62,996 bases of DNA from an uncultured Granulosicoccaceae bacterium (GCA_937981955.1 CALJNA010000028.1:1-62996); one strand, 5' to 3'. Numbered from the stretch's first letter, positions 46,516-57,050 are shown. The notes: a model not told the origin generated them from the sequence alone. Numbers and translations are program-made.

Positions 46516-47511
46516 ATGCAGTGGATATTTTCGGGTGGAAGCACAGTGGCATCAGAATTCATGCTAGCCGCCGTTCGTGCTCAGGTAGACAGCGATGTTA
46601 CGTGGTTGGTTAGCAGTTCGGCAGAACACGCGGCGCGATTTTCCCACGATCACCAAATTCCTAAGTTCACCTCGTCTTTAGACGAAGCGCTTAGTGACAG
46701 CGATACGTCTTGTGTTTATATCTCCTCCACAAACGACAAACACTATGCCCAAAGCAAAGCGGCAATCGATGCTGGAAAGCATGTCCTTTGTGAAAAACCA
46801 CTCGCATTAACGATTGATGAAGCCAAGCAGATGGTCAGCGCCGCTGGTCATGCTGATTTGGTATTTGCAACAAACCATCATTTGCGTTGTTCTGGTTCCC
46901 ATCGCGCAATTCGCAAATTGATTTCCGCTGGAGAGATCGGTGAAGTTTTGTCTGTGCGCGTGCACCACGCTGTTCATCTGCCTAAGAATCTGCGCACGTG
47001 GCGCATCAACGATGTTAAAGGCGGGGGTGGTGTCATTCCAGATATCACCGTGCACAACGCAGATATTGTTCGGTTTCTCTTATCTGAAGACCCGGTTGCT
47101 GTCGTGGCGCAAAGTGCAGCATCTGGCATGGGACGCGGTGTAGAAGATTCTTGTATGTCAGTTTGGAGTATGCCATCGGGCGCGATGGTCATGTCTCATG
47201 AGAGCTTTACTCACCGGTTTGCCGATACCGGTATCGAAATTCACGGTACGCGAGGATCAATCGTAGCAACTGGTGTCATGACACAACAGCCAGTTGGTTC
47301 TGTAAGTCTTCGCAATGTCAACGGAACGAAGTTAGTACCGTTTTCCAATCACTCCTTGTATTCGCGAGGCGTAGCCGACTTTGTATCCGCTGTTAAAAGT
47401 AAAGGAGTTCCGGCTGCAAGTGGATCTGACGGTGTTAAATCGCTTGCAGTTGCTTTGGCTGTTCGTGAGGCTGCAAATAAAGGCCAGCTAGTTAGCGTGA
47501 ACTATGAATAA
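46516..47511 (+). CDS. Gfo/Idh/MocA-family oxidoreductase
   Basis: A 331-residue NAD(P)-dependent oxidoreductase. The N-terminal nucleotide fold (IFSGGSTVASEFML, weakly glycine-rich) is followed by CEKPLALTIDEA (about 92-103), the EKP motif of the family, and GGGGVIPDITVHNADIVRFLL (about 171-191) with the active-site His/Asp region. Members oxidise sugars, inositols or related ketoses. It is the first gene of the LacI-operator operon. The first turn has an unusual GGST instead of GxGxxG. It overlaps the CoA-transferase start by 8 nt. Confidence 0.87.
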   Translation: MQWIFSGGSTVASEFMLAAVRAQVDSDVTWLVSSSAEHAARFSHDHQIPKFTSSLDEALSDSDTSCVYISSTNDKHYAQSKAAIDAGKHVLCEKPLALTIDEAKQMVSAAGHADLVFATNHHLRCSGSHRAIRKLISAGEIGEVLSVRVHHAVHLPKNLRTWRINDVKGGGGVIPDITVHNADIVRFLLSEDPVAVVAQSAASGMGRGVEDSCMSVWSMPSGAMVMSHESFTHRFADTGIEIHGTRGSIVATGVMTQQPVGSVSLRNVNGTKLVPFSNHSLYSRGVADFVSAVKSKGVPAASGSDGVKSLAVALAVREAANKGQLVSVNYE

Positions 47512-49087
47512 GCCGGTAACGAAATTGACTAGTGTCGACGAAGCGGTAAGGCGTATTCCAGATAATGCTGTTGTGTCTGTGTCCTCTTCGTCCGCATTGG
47601 GTTGTCCAGATGCCGTATTAGAGGCTATTGGTGAACGCTTTGAAAAGGAAGGTCATCCACGCAGCATCACTTCGCTCCATCCGATAGCGGCCGGTGATGT
47701 TTATGGTGTCGATGGAATCGACCATATTGCCAAAGAAGGTCTGTTAGCTCGCATTCTTGCGGGTTCTTATCCGTCAGGTCCCTCAAGTGTAGTGATGCCA
47801 AAAATTTGGAAAATGGTTGTTGAAGACCGAGTGGCTGCTTATAACGTGCCCTCTGGTGTTTTGTTTGATATGCATCGTGAAGCTGCCGCGCATAAACCAG
47901 GTGTGCTAACCAAAGTCGGTTTGGATACCTTTGTCGACCCTGAACGTGAAGGGTGTGCGATGAACAACAGTGGCGCCAAAAAATCCATCGTTGAACGCGT
48001 CGAATTTGCTGGTGAGACTTGGCTGCATTTTCCTAACATTGTTCCCAATGTAGCAATCATTCGTGCCACAACCGCAGACGAACGAGGCAATCTGACCTAT
48101 GAGCATGAAGGTGCCTTCCTTGGCTGTCTGGAACAAGCTATATGTGTGCGCAATAACGGAGGGCTGGTTATTGCGCAGGTTAAAAGAGTGACCGCAACGG
48201 GGAGTTTGCGTCCACAAAATGTACATGTTCCCGGTAATCTTGTTGACTGTGTGGTTGTCGATGCAAATCAAAAACAGACGACTGAAACTGTATATGACCC
48301 GGCAATTTCAGGTGAGATATTTCGACCCTGGGATAGCTTTAAGTTGGTTGAACATGGGGTAGAAAAGATTATTGCCCGGCGCGCCGCGCTTGAATTGCGT
48401 AGTGGAATGACGGCTAACCTCGGATTTGGTATTAGCGCATTGGTGCCTCGCATTCTCCTTGAAGAGGGTTGTCGGGATGCGGTCACTTGGGCCATTGAGC
48501 AGGGTGCCGTTGGTGGTGTGCCTTTAACCGGGTTTGCATTCGGCTGTGCATCGAATGCTGATGCTATTTTACCGGCACCACAACAATTTATGTATTTTCA
48601 GGGTGCAGGGTTTGATATTTCATTTTTGTCTTTTCTTGAGATCGATGTTGAAGGCAACGTCAACGTATCGAAACTTTCGAAAAAACCATATTTAACTGCC
48701 GGTTGCGGTGGATTCGTTGACATTACTTCCCGTGCCAGAAACATTGTATTTTCCGGTTGGTTCGAGGCAGGTGCAACCGTCGAGCTTAATGGCGATGGGG
48801 TTGATATTGTTGAGCCTGGCAAGTTCGTCAAAGTTGTTGACAAGGTTGAACATGTCACCTTCTCAGGTCGTCGCGCATTAGAACAAGGGCAACGCGTTCT
48901 CTATATTACTGAGCGTGCTGTCATTCAACTAAGCGATCAAGGTCTTGTGGCTGTCGAGGTCATGCCGGGTATCGATCCGCAAAAGCATATTGTGGATGCA
49001 TCTAAAGGACGAATAAGTCTTGCGGATAACTTAAAGCTTACACCAACGTCCTTGTTGGCTGACGCACCGTTTGGTCTGACGTTATGA
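47504..49087 (+). CDS. Acetate/propionate-type CoA-transferase (class I, fused subunits)
   Basis: A 527-residue single-chain class I CoA-transferase with both alpha (PSGPSSVVMPKIW region) and beta (ANLGFGISALVPRIL, about 305-319) halves. The catalytic Glu is Glu332 in AIEQGAVGG, the glutamyl-CoA site of the family. It moves CoA between acyl-CoA and a carboxylate, making an acid produced upstream into a CoA thioester. Its stop overlaps the enoyl-CoA hydratase start by 4 nt. Confidence 0.9.
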   Translation: MNKPVTKLTSVDEAVRRIPDNAVVSVSSSSALGCPDAVLEAIGERFEKEGHPRSITSLHPIAAGDVYGVDGIDHIAKEGLLARILAGSYPSGPSSVVMPKIWKMVVEDRVAAYNVPSGVLFDMHREAAAHKPGVLTKVGLDTFVDPEREGCAMNNSGAKKSIVERVEFAGETWLHFPNIVPNVAIIRATTADERGNLTYEHEGAFLGCLEQAICVRNNGGLVIAQVKRVTATGSLRPQNVHVPGNLVDCVVVDANQKQTTETVYDPAISGEIFRPWDSFKLVEHGVEKIIARRAALELRSGMTANLGFGISALVPRILLEEGCRDAVTWAIEQGAVGGVPLTGFAFGCASNADAILPAPQQFMYFQGAGFDISFLSFLEIDVEGNVNVSKLSKKPYLTAGCGGFVDITSRARNIVFSGWFEAGATVELNGDGVDIVEPGKFVKVVDKVEHVTFSGRRALEQGQRVLYITERAVIQLSDQGLVAVEVMPGIDPQKHIVDASKGRISLADNLKLTPTSLLADAPFGLTL

Positions 49088-49851
49088 GTCGGATTACGCT
49101 AAGCATCGAAGACTCCGTTGCAGTGCTGACGCTTTCAAATGAAAGCAAGTTGAACGCACTCACCACTGGAATGCTGACGCAATTAAATGATTATCTGGTC
49201 GAAATCGAGCTTAATTCCTCTGTACGCGCCCTAATTGTAACTGGTGCTGGGGAAATAGCGTTTTGTTGTGGGGCAGATATTACAGAATGGGGGGCGTTAA
49301 GCGCCGCCGATTTTTCTCGTTACTGGGTGCGCGATGGGCACCGGATTTTTGATCGATTGGCTCGCTTTAACAAGCCCACATTGTGTGCTGTAAACGGACA
49401 TGCATTCGGGGGTGGGCTAGAACTCGCCGCTTGTTGTGACATACGCATTTTGAGTGACAATAGTACTCTTGCACTCCCTGAAGCCAAAGTAGGTATCGTT
49501 CCCGGTTGGTCAGGTACTCAACGACTTGCCCGGCTCATAACAGAACCGGTTTTGAAAGAGATTGCTTTGTTCGGGCGTCATATCGACGCCCAGCGTGCTT
49601 ACTCCTTGGGTTTTGCAGCTGAAGTTTCAAAAACCCCGCTTGATACTGCCAAACAGGTTGCTTCGAACCTTCAGAACCTATCGCTACGTTCCAATGAGAT
49701 AACAAAAGCGATGATTCACGGCGCGGTTGGGGAAGATAGCTCTGCAGCTATTGAGGCGCTAGGTAGCGCTGCTTCTGCCAGCAGTAATGATCGGGATGAG
49801 GGCGTGCAAGCCTTTCTTCAAAAACGCTCCCCTGATTTTAAAGGTAACTAG
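49084..49851 (+). CDS. Enoyl-CoA hydratase/isomerase family protein
   Basis: A 255-residue crotonase-fold protein. The oxyanion-hole segments CCGADITEW (about 61-69) and HAFGGGLELAA (about 106-116) are present, as are the two catalytic Glu positions of hydratases, Glu113 (GGGLE) and Glu133 (PEAKVGIVPG), so hydratase activity is plausible. It follows the CoA-transferase with a 4-nt overlap, which suggests the enzyme acts on the thioester that transferase makes. Confidence 0.9.
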   Translation: MSRITLSIEDSVAVLTLSNESKLNALTTGMLTQLNDYLVEIELNSSVRALIVTGAGEIAFCCGADITEWGALSAADFSRYWVRDGHRIFDRLARFNKPTLCAVNGHAFGGGLELAACCDIRILSDNSTLALPEAKVGIVPGWSGTQRLARLITEPVLKEIALFGRHIDAQRAYSLGFAAEVSKTPLDTAKQVASNLQNLSLRSNEITKAMIHGAVGEDSSAAIEALGSAASASSNDRDEGVQAFLQKRSPDFKGN

Positions 49852-49855
49852 GCCA

Positions 49856-51376
49856 ATGTCTGATTTCACTATTACCAATACTGTTGATGCTGACCTGCCA
49901 GACCCATTTGTTGGTAAACACCTCATTGATGGACAGTGGATCAGCGGGTCAGAAACATTCGAACGTGTTTCCCCCTCCCATGGTGCCGTAGTAAGTATTT
50001 CAGCAATGGGCTCTGAGACAGATACTGAACTAGCGATAGCAACAGCACGAAAGGTTTTCAATAGGGGTTCTTGGAGCCGGCTTTCTGGCAAGCAGCGGGC
50101 AACAATTATTTTAAAAGTTGCCGATTTAATCGATGCGAATATAGAGCGTATTGCCGTTCAAGAGACGCTTGAAAGTGGTAAACCGATTGCTCAGTCACGA
50201 GCAGAAGTTGGGGGCGCTTCTGATCTTTGGCGATACGCCGCATATCTTGCTAGAACCAGTCACGGTGATAGCCATAACAGTCTGGGCAAAGATATGCTCG
50301 GTATCGTTGTTAAGGAACCTATTGGTGTCGTCTCAATAATCACGCCGTGGAACTTTCCGTTTTGGATACTTAGTCAAAAATTGCCCTTTGCCTTGGCTGC
50401 TGGCTGCACTGTTGTGGTTAAACCATCTGAAGTGACGCCATCATCGACCGTGATGCTCGGAGAGCTGCTTGTGCAAGCGGGTATTCCACCGGGCGTTTGT
50501 AACATTGTGTTGGGTTACGGCCAACCAGTGGGCAGCTTGTTGACCGAACATAAAGACGTAGACATGGTTTCGTTTACTGGTTCAACCGCGGTCGGCAAAC
50601 TGATTTCAAATGCCTGTTCGAATACCTTGAAAAAAGTAGCTTTAGAGCTTGGTGGAAAAAATCCGCAGGTCATATTCCCAGATGCTGATCTTGAAAGTGC
50701 TGCTGATGCTGTCACATTCGGTGCTTATTTTAACGCTGGACAGTGTTGCAACTCATCAAGCCGCATCCTTGTACATGAGGATATCGCTGAGCAGTTTATA
50801 CAGCGAGTTATTGCACTCTCCAAACTAGTCAGATTTGGTGACCCAATGAATCCTGATACGCAAGTTGGAGCGATTGTTACCGCAGATCATGCCAGGAAAA
50901 TCCATGCGCATGTTCAGGCAGCCACCGCTGACGGTGCCAGGCTTGAATTGGGTGGGAAAATATTTTCTGTACCCCGGCTGGGAAAACAATTCTACCAACC
51001 GACAATTTTAACCGGCGTAACACCAAACATGGAAATCGCTCGTGAAGAAGTTTTCGGGCCTGTTCTTAGTGTCTTGACCTTCCAAACATTAGATGAAGCT
51101 ATTGCCATGGTTAATGATAGTGACTTTGGTCTATCTGCTGGTGTCTGGAGTGACAACATTCACACCTGTCTGGAGTTTTCGCGTGGAGTGCAAGCTGGAA
51201 CGGTGTGGACAAACACCTGGATGGATGGCTACCCGGAGCTTGCATTTGGTGGTGTGAAGCAATCCGGTCAGGGTCGAGAAATTGGACATTACGGATACGA
51301 GGAATTTCTTGAGGTGAAGTCTGTTTTGATGCGCGTTGGGCGTAGCGGGGCACCTTGGGTTCAAAAACGCGCTTAG
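49856..51376 (+). CDS. NAD(P)-dependent aldehyde dehydrogenase
   Basis: A 506-residue ALDH superfamily enzyme. It shows TPWNFPFW (about 162-169), the NAD-binding FTGSTAVGK (about 239-247), the general base Glu264 in LELGGKNP, and the catalytic Cys298 in GQCCNSSSR. The C-terminal EVFGPVLSVLTF is typical. ATG 49856 is chosen because the frame's earlier start would overlap the hydratase gene. It should oxidise an aldehyde intermediate to the acid used by the CoA-transferase two genes upstream; the aldehyde is unknown. Confidence 0.93.
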   Translation: MSDFTITNTVDADLPDPFVGKHLIDGQWISGSETFERVSPSHGAVVSISAMGSETDTELAIATARKVFNRGSWSRLSGKQRATIILKVADLIDANIERIAVQETLESGKPIAQSRAEVGGASDLWRYAAYLARTSHGDSHNSLGKDMLGIVVKEPIGVVSIITPWNFPFWILSQKLPFALAAGCTVVVKPSEVTPSSTVMLGELLVQAGIPPGVCNIVLGYGQPVGSLLTEHKDVDMVSFTGSTAVGKLISNACSNTLKKVALELGGKNPQVIFPDADLESAADAVTFGAYFNAGQCCNSSSRILVHEDIAEQFIQRVIALSKLVRFGDPMNPDTQVGAIVTADHARKIHAHVQAATADGARLELGGKIFSVPRLGKQFYQPTILTGVTPNMEIAREEVFGPVLSVLTFQTLDEAIAMVNDSDFGLSAGVWSDNIHTCLEFSRGVQAGTVWTNTWMDGYPELAFGGVKQSGQGREIGHYGYEEFLEVKSVLMRVGRSGAPWVQKRA

Positions 51377-51423
51377 TGTGCGTATCACATTTGTATAAAC
51401 GCTAACTTTGGAGGATTTTCTAA

Positions 51424-52668
51424 ATGCGTAGATTTCTAAAAACTAATATGGCGATAGCGCTCCTAATGACTGCAGCTTCGGCTCAGGCTGAGGATGTTGA
51501 AGTACTTCATTGGTGGACCTCAGGTGGTGAAGCTGCGGCGCTGAATGTTCTGAAAGAAGATCTTGAAAGTCAGGGTATAGGCTGGACTGACATGCCGGTG
51601 GCAGGAGGCGGCGGTGAGCAGGCCATGACTGTTTTACGTGCCCGTGTTACAGCTGGCAATGCCCCGACCGCTGTTCAAGGTTTGGGCTTCGATATTGTTG
51701 ACTGGGCTAAGCAAGGGGCATTGGCAAATCTTAACGAAGTTGCGGCAAAAGAAGGTTGGGATAAAGTCGTACCCGAAGCATTGCAGAAATTTGCGAAAGT
51801 AGACGGTAGGTGGGTTTCCGCACCCGTAAATGTGCACTCCACTAATTGGGTATGGGCGAATAAAATCGTTCTAGATGAGAACAACATCGAAGTCCCGACT
51901 ACATGGGAAGAATTTACCGCCGCGATGGACACTCTAAAGGCCGCTGGAATTACACCCATTGCACATGGTGGCCAACCCTGGCAGGAAGCAACAGTTTTTG
52001 ATGGTGTGTCAATGTCTGTACTGGGTCCTGATAAATACAAAGCTGCTTTTATTGATCTTGATGAGAGCGTTTTAGGCGGGCCCGAAATGAAAGAAGCGTT
52101 TGATCGTATGGCTGTGATCCGCGCTAACGTTGATGATAATTTCTCCGGACGCGATTGGAATCTTGCCACTGCCATGGTCATCAATGGCGAGGCGGGTTTT
52201 CAGATGATGGGTGATTGGGCAAAGGGTGAGTTTTTAAATGCCGATAAAGTTCCGGGTGAAGATTTCGTTTGTATTCGATTTCCGGGCACTTCAGAGCAAG
52301 TCATATTTAATGCCGATCAGTTCATGATGTTCGATCAGGGTGGTGCAGTCTCCAAAGAGCAATCGGCCCTGGCATCCGCAATTTTGTCACCCTCATTCCA
52401 ATCCGCTTTCAACGTTGTTAAGGGGTCAGTTCCGGCACGTACAGATGTCTCAGATGAAGCATTTGATAAATGTGGGAAAAAAGGTATTGCCGATCTGGCT
52501 GCTGCTGCGGAAACCGGAAATTTGTTTGGCTCAACGGCGCATGGGCATGCCAACCCCGCTGGTGTGAAGAACGCAATTTATGATGTTGTTACTGCTCACT
52601 TCAACGGAGAATATGACAGTGAAACTGCCGTTATGGAACTGGTAGACGCTGTTTCTATTGCTAAGTAA
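51424..52668 (+). CDS. Carbohydrate ABC transporter substrate-binding protein (first copy)
   Basis: A 414-residue periplasmic protein of the family-1 sugar-binding type. A signal peptide (residues 1-22, ending AQA) precedes [16 protein letters not shown], and [10 protein letters not shown] (about 179-188) and [12 protein letters not shown] (about 240-251) are typical of UgpB/MalE-like sugar binders. Two cysteines (FVCIRF and FDKCGKK) could form a disulfide. Strong GGAGGA before ATG 51424. It resembles the second binding protein at 54625. A stem-loop follows its stop. Confidence 0.93.
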   Translation: MRRFLKTNMAIALLMTAASAQAEDVEVLHWWTSGGEAAALNVLKEDLESQGIGWTDMPVAGGGGEQAMTVLRARVTAGNAPTAVQGLGFDIVDWAKQGALANLNEVAAKEGWDKVVPEALQKFAKVDGRWVSAPVNVHSTNWVWANKIVLDENNIEVPTTWEEFTAAMDTLKAAGITPIAHGGQPWQEATVFDGVSMSVLGPDKYKAAFIDLDESVLGGPEMKEAFDRMAVIRANVDDNFSGRDWNLATAMVINGEAGFQMMGDWAKGEFLNADKVPGEDFVCIRFPGTSEQVIFNADQFMMFDQGGAVSKEQSALASAILSPSFQSAFNVVKGSVPARTDVSDEAFDKCGKKGIADLAAAAETGNLFGSTAHGHANPAGVKNAIYDVVTAHFNGEYDSETAVMELVDAVSIAK

Positions 52669-52683
52669 ATTCTACTCCGGATG

Positions 52684-52701
52684 GGGTGAAGTGCTTCACC
52701 T
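52684..52701 (+). promoter_or_regulatory. Intercistronic stem-loop after the first binding-protein gene
   Basis: GGTGAAG (52685-52691) pairs with CTTCACC (52694-52700) around a 2-nt loop, 16 nt after the binding-protein stop, with no T tract. Such hairpins after binding-protein genes commonly protect the upstream mRNA. It also argues against a GTG start at 52686 for the permease. Confidence 0.6.
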
Positions 52702-52748
52702 CATCTTCTCAGCAGCTAATAACGACAATTTTCCAGAGAGATCACACG

Positions 52749-53633
52749 TTGTCAAATGCAGACTTTAAAACACGACTACAAAACTGGTTGCCAAAGCTGG
52801 TCTTGTCACCATCACTGCTATTGATGCTGGTGTTCGTCTACGGGTTCATCGCATTCTCTGTTTATTTATCTTTTACAGACAGCCGACTGCTTCCGTCGTT
52901 TGGTCTGGTGGGCTGGGAAAACTACTCAAAACTTTGGCGACTTAGTCATTGGAAGATTTCTTTAACAAACATGGGAATATTTGCTTTTCTCTACATAGGT
53001 ATCTGTACATTTATTGGTTTGGGTTTAGCGATTTTTCTCGACCAGAAAATTCGGGCTGAGGGAATGCTGAGAACAATATACCTATACCCTATGGCCTTGA
53101 GCTTTATTGTTACCGGAACAGCTTGGAAATGGTTTCTTGACCCTGGTATCGGATTAGAGAATGTATTGCAAAGCTGGGGTTGGAGCAGTTTCGAATTCGA
53201 TTGGATAAAAGATAGGAATTATGCAATCTACACAGTTGTTTTAGCCGCCGTTTGGCAAACCAGTGGATTTGTCATGGCAATGTTTCTTGCTGGGTTGCGC
53301 GGTATAGACAACGAAATACTTAAAGCTGCCCAGATGGATGGCGCATCAAATTGGAATTTATATCGGCGCATAATTATTCCACAACTTCGTCCGGCATTCT
53401 TGTCTGCTTTCGTGATTCTGAGTCATCTTGCAATTAAAACATTCGACCTGGTGATCGCTTTAACTGGAGGCGGCCCTGGTCGGGCGACTGAGCTTCCGGC
53501 AACATTTATGTATTCGTATACATTTTCTCGCAACCAAATGGGTATCGGTGCAGCCTCGGCCACGATTATGCTAATGACTATAGCCGCCATTATGGTTCCG
53601 TATTTATATGCAGAGTTGCGGGAGAAAAAATAA
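52749..53633 (+). CDS. Carbohydrate ABC transporter permease (MalF/UgpA type)
   Basis: About 294 residues with six hydrophobic helices. The cytoplasmic EAA loop EILKAAQMDGASNWNLYRRI (about 195-214) is the docking site for the ATPase. TTG 52749 is preferred because AGAGA lies just upstream; an in-frame GTG at 52686 would lie within a hairpin. Its stop overlaps the start of the second permease by 1 nt. Confidence 0.92.
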   Translation: MSNADFKTRLQNWLPKLVLSPSLLLMLVFVYGFIAFSVYLSFTDSRLLPSFGLVGWENYSKLWRLSHWKISLTNMGIFAFLYIGICTFIGLGLAIFLDQKIRAEGMLRTIYLYPMALSFIVTGTAWKWFLDPGIGLENVLQSWGWSSFEFDWIKDRNYAIYTVVLAAVWQTSGFVMAMFLAGLRGIDNEILKAAQMDGASNWNLYRRIIIPQLRPAFLSAFVILSHLAIKTFDLVIALTGGGPGRATELPATFMYSYTFSRNQMGIGAASATIMLMTIAAIMVPYLYAELREKK

Positions 53634-54514
53634 TGTCTTATGCAAAGCAAGATACCGCAATTCGTACTGGTCGAGCGGTTCGTATAATTATATACCTGGT
53701 TTTGCTGCTTTTTGCTCTGTTCTATTTGTTACCCCTCTATGTGATGTTGGTTAATTCGGTTAAACCGCTTCATGAGATAACAGGTGGCGGCATGATGAAC
53801 TTACCAAGTGGTTTCACGCTTGAACCGTGGGTAAAGGCTTGGAAATCAGCACAAATTGGTGTCGAACCAACAGGATTGTCTCCGTATTTTGTGAATTCAA
53901 TAAAAATGGTTGTTCCCGCGGTTGTCATTTCAACAATTCTAGGAGCCCTTAACGGTTATGTACTTACCAAATGGCAGTTTAAATACCACAAAATAGTGTT
54001 TGGTCTAATGTTGTTTGCGTGTTTTATTCCGTTTCAAATTGTGTTGATACCGATGGCGAAAATGCTGGGTTTACTGGGAATTGCCGGTTCAACCAGTGGC
54101 TTGGCTCTAGTGCACATTGTGTATGGTTTGGGTTTCACAACTTTGTATTTCCGAAACTACTATGCAGTTTTTCCTACTGAATTAGTTAGAGCGGCGCAAA
54201 TTGACGGTGCCGGTTTTTTTAAAATATTTTGGCGGATATTATTGCCGTCTTCGGGACCGATTGCGGTGGTTTCGATCATTTGGCAATTCACCAATATATG
54301 GAATGATTTTTTGTTTGGTGCCTCGTTCGCGGATGCCAATAGTCAGCCGATGACAGTGGCGCTCAATAATCTGGTGCAGGCTTCACACGGTGTGAAAGAG
54401 TATAACGTGCATTTTGCTGGCGCCATACTCGCTGCACTTCCAACCTTACTGGTTTACGTCGTTGCAGGCCGATATTTTGTTCGTGGTCTCATGGCTGGTT
54501 CGGTTAAAGGTTAG
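53633..54514 (+). CDS. Carbohydrate ABC transporter permease (MalG/UgpE type)
   Basis: A 293-residue permease with six hydrophobic helices and the EAA loop ELVRAAQIDGAGFFKIFWRI (about 183-202). It pairs with the preceding permease to form the import channel. The one-nucleotide overlap (TAATG) suggests coupled translation. The second binding-protein gene follows after 110 nt. Confidence 0.93.
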   Translation: MSYAKQDTAIRTGRAVRIIIYLVLLLFALFYLLPLYVMLVNSVKPLHEITGGGMMNLPSGFTLEPWVKAWKSAQIGVEPTGLSPYFVNSIKMVVPAVVISTILGALNGYVLTKWQFKYHKIVFGLMLFACFIPFQIVLIPMAKMLGLLGIAGSTSGLALVHIVYGLGFTTLYFRNYYAVFPTELVRAAQIDGAGFFKIFWRILLPSSGPIAVVSIIWQFTNIWNDFLFGASFADANSQPMTVALNNLVQASHGVKEYNVHFAGAILAALPTLLVYVVAGRYFVRGLMAGSVKG

Positions 54515-54624
54515 TTATCGATTGTTAATTGTCGAGGGTTTGATTCAGCCAATCTCCACCTTTGTCAAGAACGCAAACGTCGGTGCGTAATCCGACCGTA
54601 ACAGTATGAGAGAAACTAAAAACA

Positions 54625-55875
54625 ATGAACCATTATAAAAAAGTCGGAATAGCAGCTACATTATTTTTTTCGGCAGGCGTCGGTGCGCAGCAAAACCTTG
54701 AAGTGATGCATTTCTGGACCTCAGGTGGGGAAGCTGCAGCTTTGGGAATAATTAAAGACCATGTGGAGAAGCAAGGATTGGTTTGGGAGGATGCACCGGT
54801 TGCCGGCGGTGGTGGCGATCAGGCTAAGACAGCCCTTCAATCAAGGATTGCTGCTGGTAACCCTCCTGCAGCAATGCTCATTCTTGGACAGAATATTATT
54901 GATTGGGCTAATGAAGGGATACTTGGCGATGTAAACGCCGTGGCTGAAGCTGAAGGTTGGGATGAAGTGCTACCAAAATCTGTACAAGACTTCAACAAAA
55001 TCAATGGAACTTACGTGGCAGCGCCAACCAACGTTCATCGCACCGATATGATCTGGGCGTCAAAAGCGGCTTTCGACGCTATAGGTGCGGAATATCCGAC
55101 CACTTGGGCTGAATTTAATTCCCTTGCTCCTCGGTTTGTTGCTGCTGGGATAATCCCAATTGCTCATGGTGGACAAGCATGGCAAGAAGCCTACATGTTT
55201 GAAGCAATAGTTATCGGCGTGGGTGGCCCCGACTTCTACCGCGCTGCTTTAGTTGATCTAAATCCTGAAGTATTGATGTCCGATGAAATGGAAGCGGTGT
55301 TTTCACAGATGGCGAATATAAGAGAAATGGTCGACGAAAATTTTTCTGGGCGCGATTGGAACCTTGCAACATCCATGGTGATAAAGGGTGAAGCCGCGAT
55401 GCAGATCATGGGTGATTGGGCTAAGGGTGAATTTACGAATGCGGGCAAAGTGCCAGGTGAAGACTACGCTTGTATTCCTGTTCCCAAAGCTCATGATTCA
55501 GGATTTGTTTACCTTATCAATTCACTGAGTTTTTTCGAACAACCGGATTCGGCGCAAGCAGATGCTCAGGCTAAACTTGCGAACGCAATAATGAACCCGG
55601 AGGTTCAAGTTGCATTCAATCGAGCTAAGGGCGCGATTCCGGCGCGTACTGATGTGGATCTGTCCACTCTAGATGCTTGTGCCCAATCGACATCTGTAGA
55701 TTTCATTGCTAATGATTCAGACGGTACAGCAGTACCCACTTTTGCCGGGACGCATGCGACAAACGCTAGTGTTGTTGCCGCAGTGACTGATGTTGTGACC
55801 GAATTTTTTAACACTGAGATGTCACCGAAAGAAGCCTTAGAACTTCTGGGTGAATCGGTTGAGCTAGCGAAATAA
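54625..55875 (+). CDS. Carbohydrate ABC transporter substrate-binding protein (second copy)
   Basis: A 416-residue periplasmic binding protein with a signal peptide (residues 1-22, ending GVGAQ). It shares most signature stretches with the first copy: [54 protein letters not shown] and two cysteines. The two are clearly paralogues that have diverged, so they may bind different ligands or forms. It is placed after the permeases and before the ATPase. Confidence 0.92.
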   Translation: MNHYKKVGIAATLFFSAGVGAQQNLEVMHFWTSGGEAAALGIIKDHVEKQGLVWEDAPVAGGGGDQAKTALQSRIAAGNPPAAMLILGQNIIDWANEGILGDVNAVAEAEGWDEVLPKSVQDFNKINGTYVAAPTNVHRTDMIWASKAAFDAIGAEYPTTWAEFNSLAPRFVAAGIIPIAHGGQAWQEAYMFEAIVIGVGGPDFYRAALVDLNPEVLMSDEMEAVFSQMANIREMVDENFSGRDWNLATSMVIKGEAAMQIMGDWAKGEFTNAGKVPGEDYACIPVPKAHDSGFVYLINSLSFFEQPDSAQADAQAKLANAIMNPEVQVAFNRAKGAIPARTDVDLSTLDACAQSTSVDFIANDSDGTAVPTFAGTHATNASVVAAVTDVVTEFFNTEMSPKEALELLGESVELAK

Positions 55876-55935
55876 CCATTCGGCATATCCGGCAAAAGTC
55901 GGGCATGCTCAACCAAATAAAATGGAACGAAAATA

Positions 55936-57048
55936 ATGGGATTCCTAGATATTCACAACGCAGCAAAGGCATATGGAACATTGGAAGTTCTACATGATAT
56001 TAATATATCGGTAGAGCAAGGAGAATTCCTTGTCTTAGTAGGACCATCGGGTTGCGGAAAGTCTACATTGCTAAATATGATTGCAGGACTTGAGGAAATT
56101 ACCAGTGGTGAGATTCGAATCAAAGGAACTGCGATGAATGGGGTTCATCCATCCAAGCGAAACATTGCCATGGTGTTCCAGTCTTATGCACTCTATCCCA
56201 ACATGACCGTGGGGAAGAACATTACTTTCGGGCTCGAGATGCATGGCACTCCAAAGGCTGAACGTGAGAAAGCAATGGCGGATGTTGCAAGCCTGTTGCA
56301 AATTGAACCACTCTTGGACCGTAAGCCGGGGGCGCTCTCAGGTGGTCAAAGACAACGCGTGGCGATGGGTCGAGCATTGGTGCGTAACCCGGATGTTTTC
56401 CTTTTTGATGAACCACTTTCCAACCTTGATGCAAAATTGCGTGTTGATATGCGTACCGAGATAAAAAAATTACATCAAAAACTTGGAACAACCATTGTTT
56501 ATGTAACGCACGATCAGATCGAAGCAATGACTCTATCTACTCGTATTGCTGTTATGAATGGTGGGCTTGTTCAGCAACTTGGTACTCCGCAAGAGATATA
56601 TGACAAGCCGGCGAATCTTTTTGTAGCGACATTTATGGGCTCACCAGCAATGAACATTTTGCCGGCAACCATTACTGTTCGACACGGAAAACCTATGGCG
56701 TGTGTGTCATTACATGATGAGTCCGTTGTACCACTTCAGCTCAGTCAAAATAATCTCACAGAATGGGATGGAAAGCAGGTCATTCTGGGTATACGGCCAG
56801 AGAATATTACTGACGCAGACGGAGCTGATCGAAATTCAACTAATCTCGTTAATATAACCAACACAATAATTGTAACCGAACCGGCAGGCTCAGATACATT
56901 CGTTACCACGAGTATGGGTGGCAATGATGTGATCGCTAGATTACGTTCAGATGCGAACGTGCAGTCAGGTAAAGATTTCCAGTTCGTGCTGGATATGGAT
57001 AGGGTACTCGCTTTCGACCCGGAAAACGAAGATTTGATTAAACCATAG
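55936..57048 (+). CDS. Carbohydrate ABC transporter ATP-binding protein (MalK/UgpC type)
   Basis: A 370-residue ATPase with Walker [10 protein letters not shown] (36-44), Q-loop [13 protein letters not shown], signature LSGGQRQR (about 134), Walker [13 protein letters not shown] (about 154) and the switch His in [11 protein letters not shown]. The C-terminal ~90 residues form the TOBE/OB-like domain of MalK-type ATPases ([12 protein letters not shown]). It energises the importer made by the two permeases. Confidence 0.95.
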   Translation: MGFLDIHNAAKAYGTLEVLHDINISVEQGEFLVLVGPSGCGKSTLLNMIAGLEEITSGEIRIKGTAMNGVHPSKRNIAMVFQSYALYPNMTVGKNITFGLEMHGTPKAEREKAMADVASLLQIEPLLDRKPGALSGGQRQRVAMGRALVRNPDVFLFDEPLSNLDAKLRVDMRTEIKKLHQKLGTTIVYVTHDQIEAMTLSTRIAVMNGGLVQQLGTPQEIYDKPANLFVATFMGSPAMNILPATITVRHGKPMACVSLHDESVVPLQLSQNNLTEWDGKQVILGIRPENITDADGADRNSTNLVNITNTIIVTEPAGSDTFVTTSMGGNDVIARLRSDANVQSGKDFQFVLDMDRVLAFDPENEDLIKP

Positions 57049-57050
57049 TG

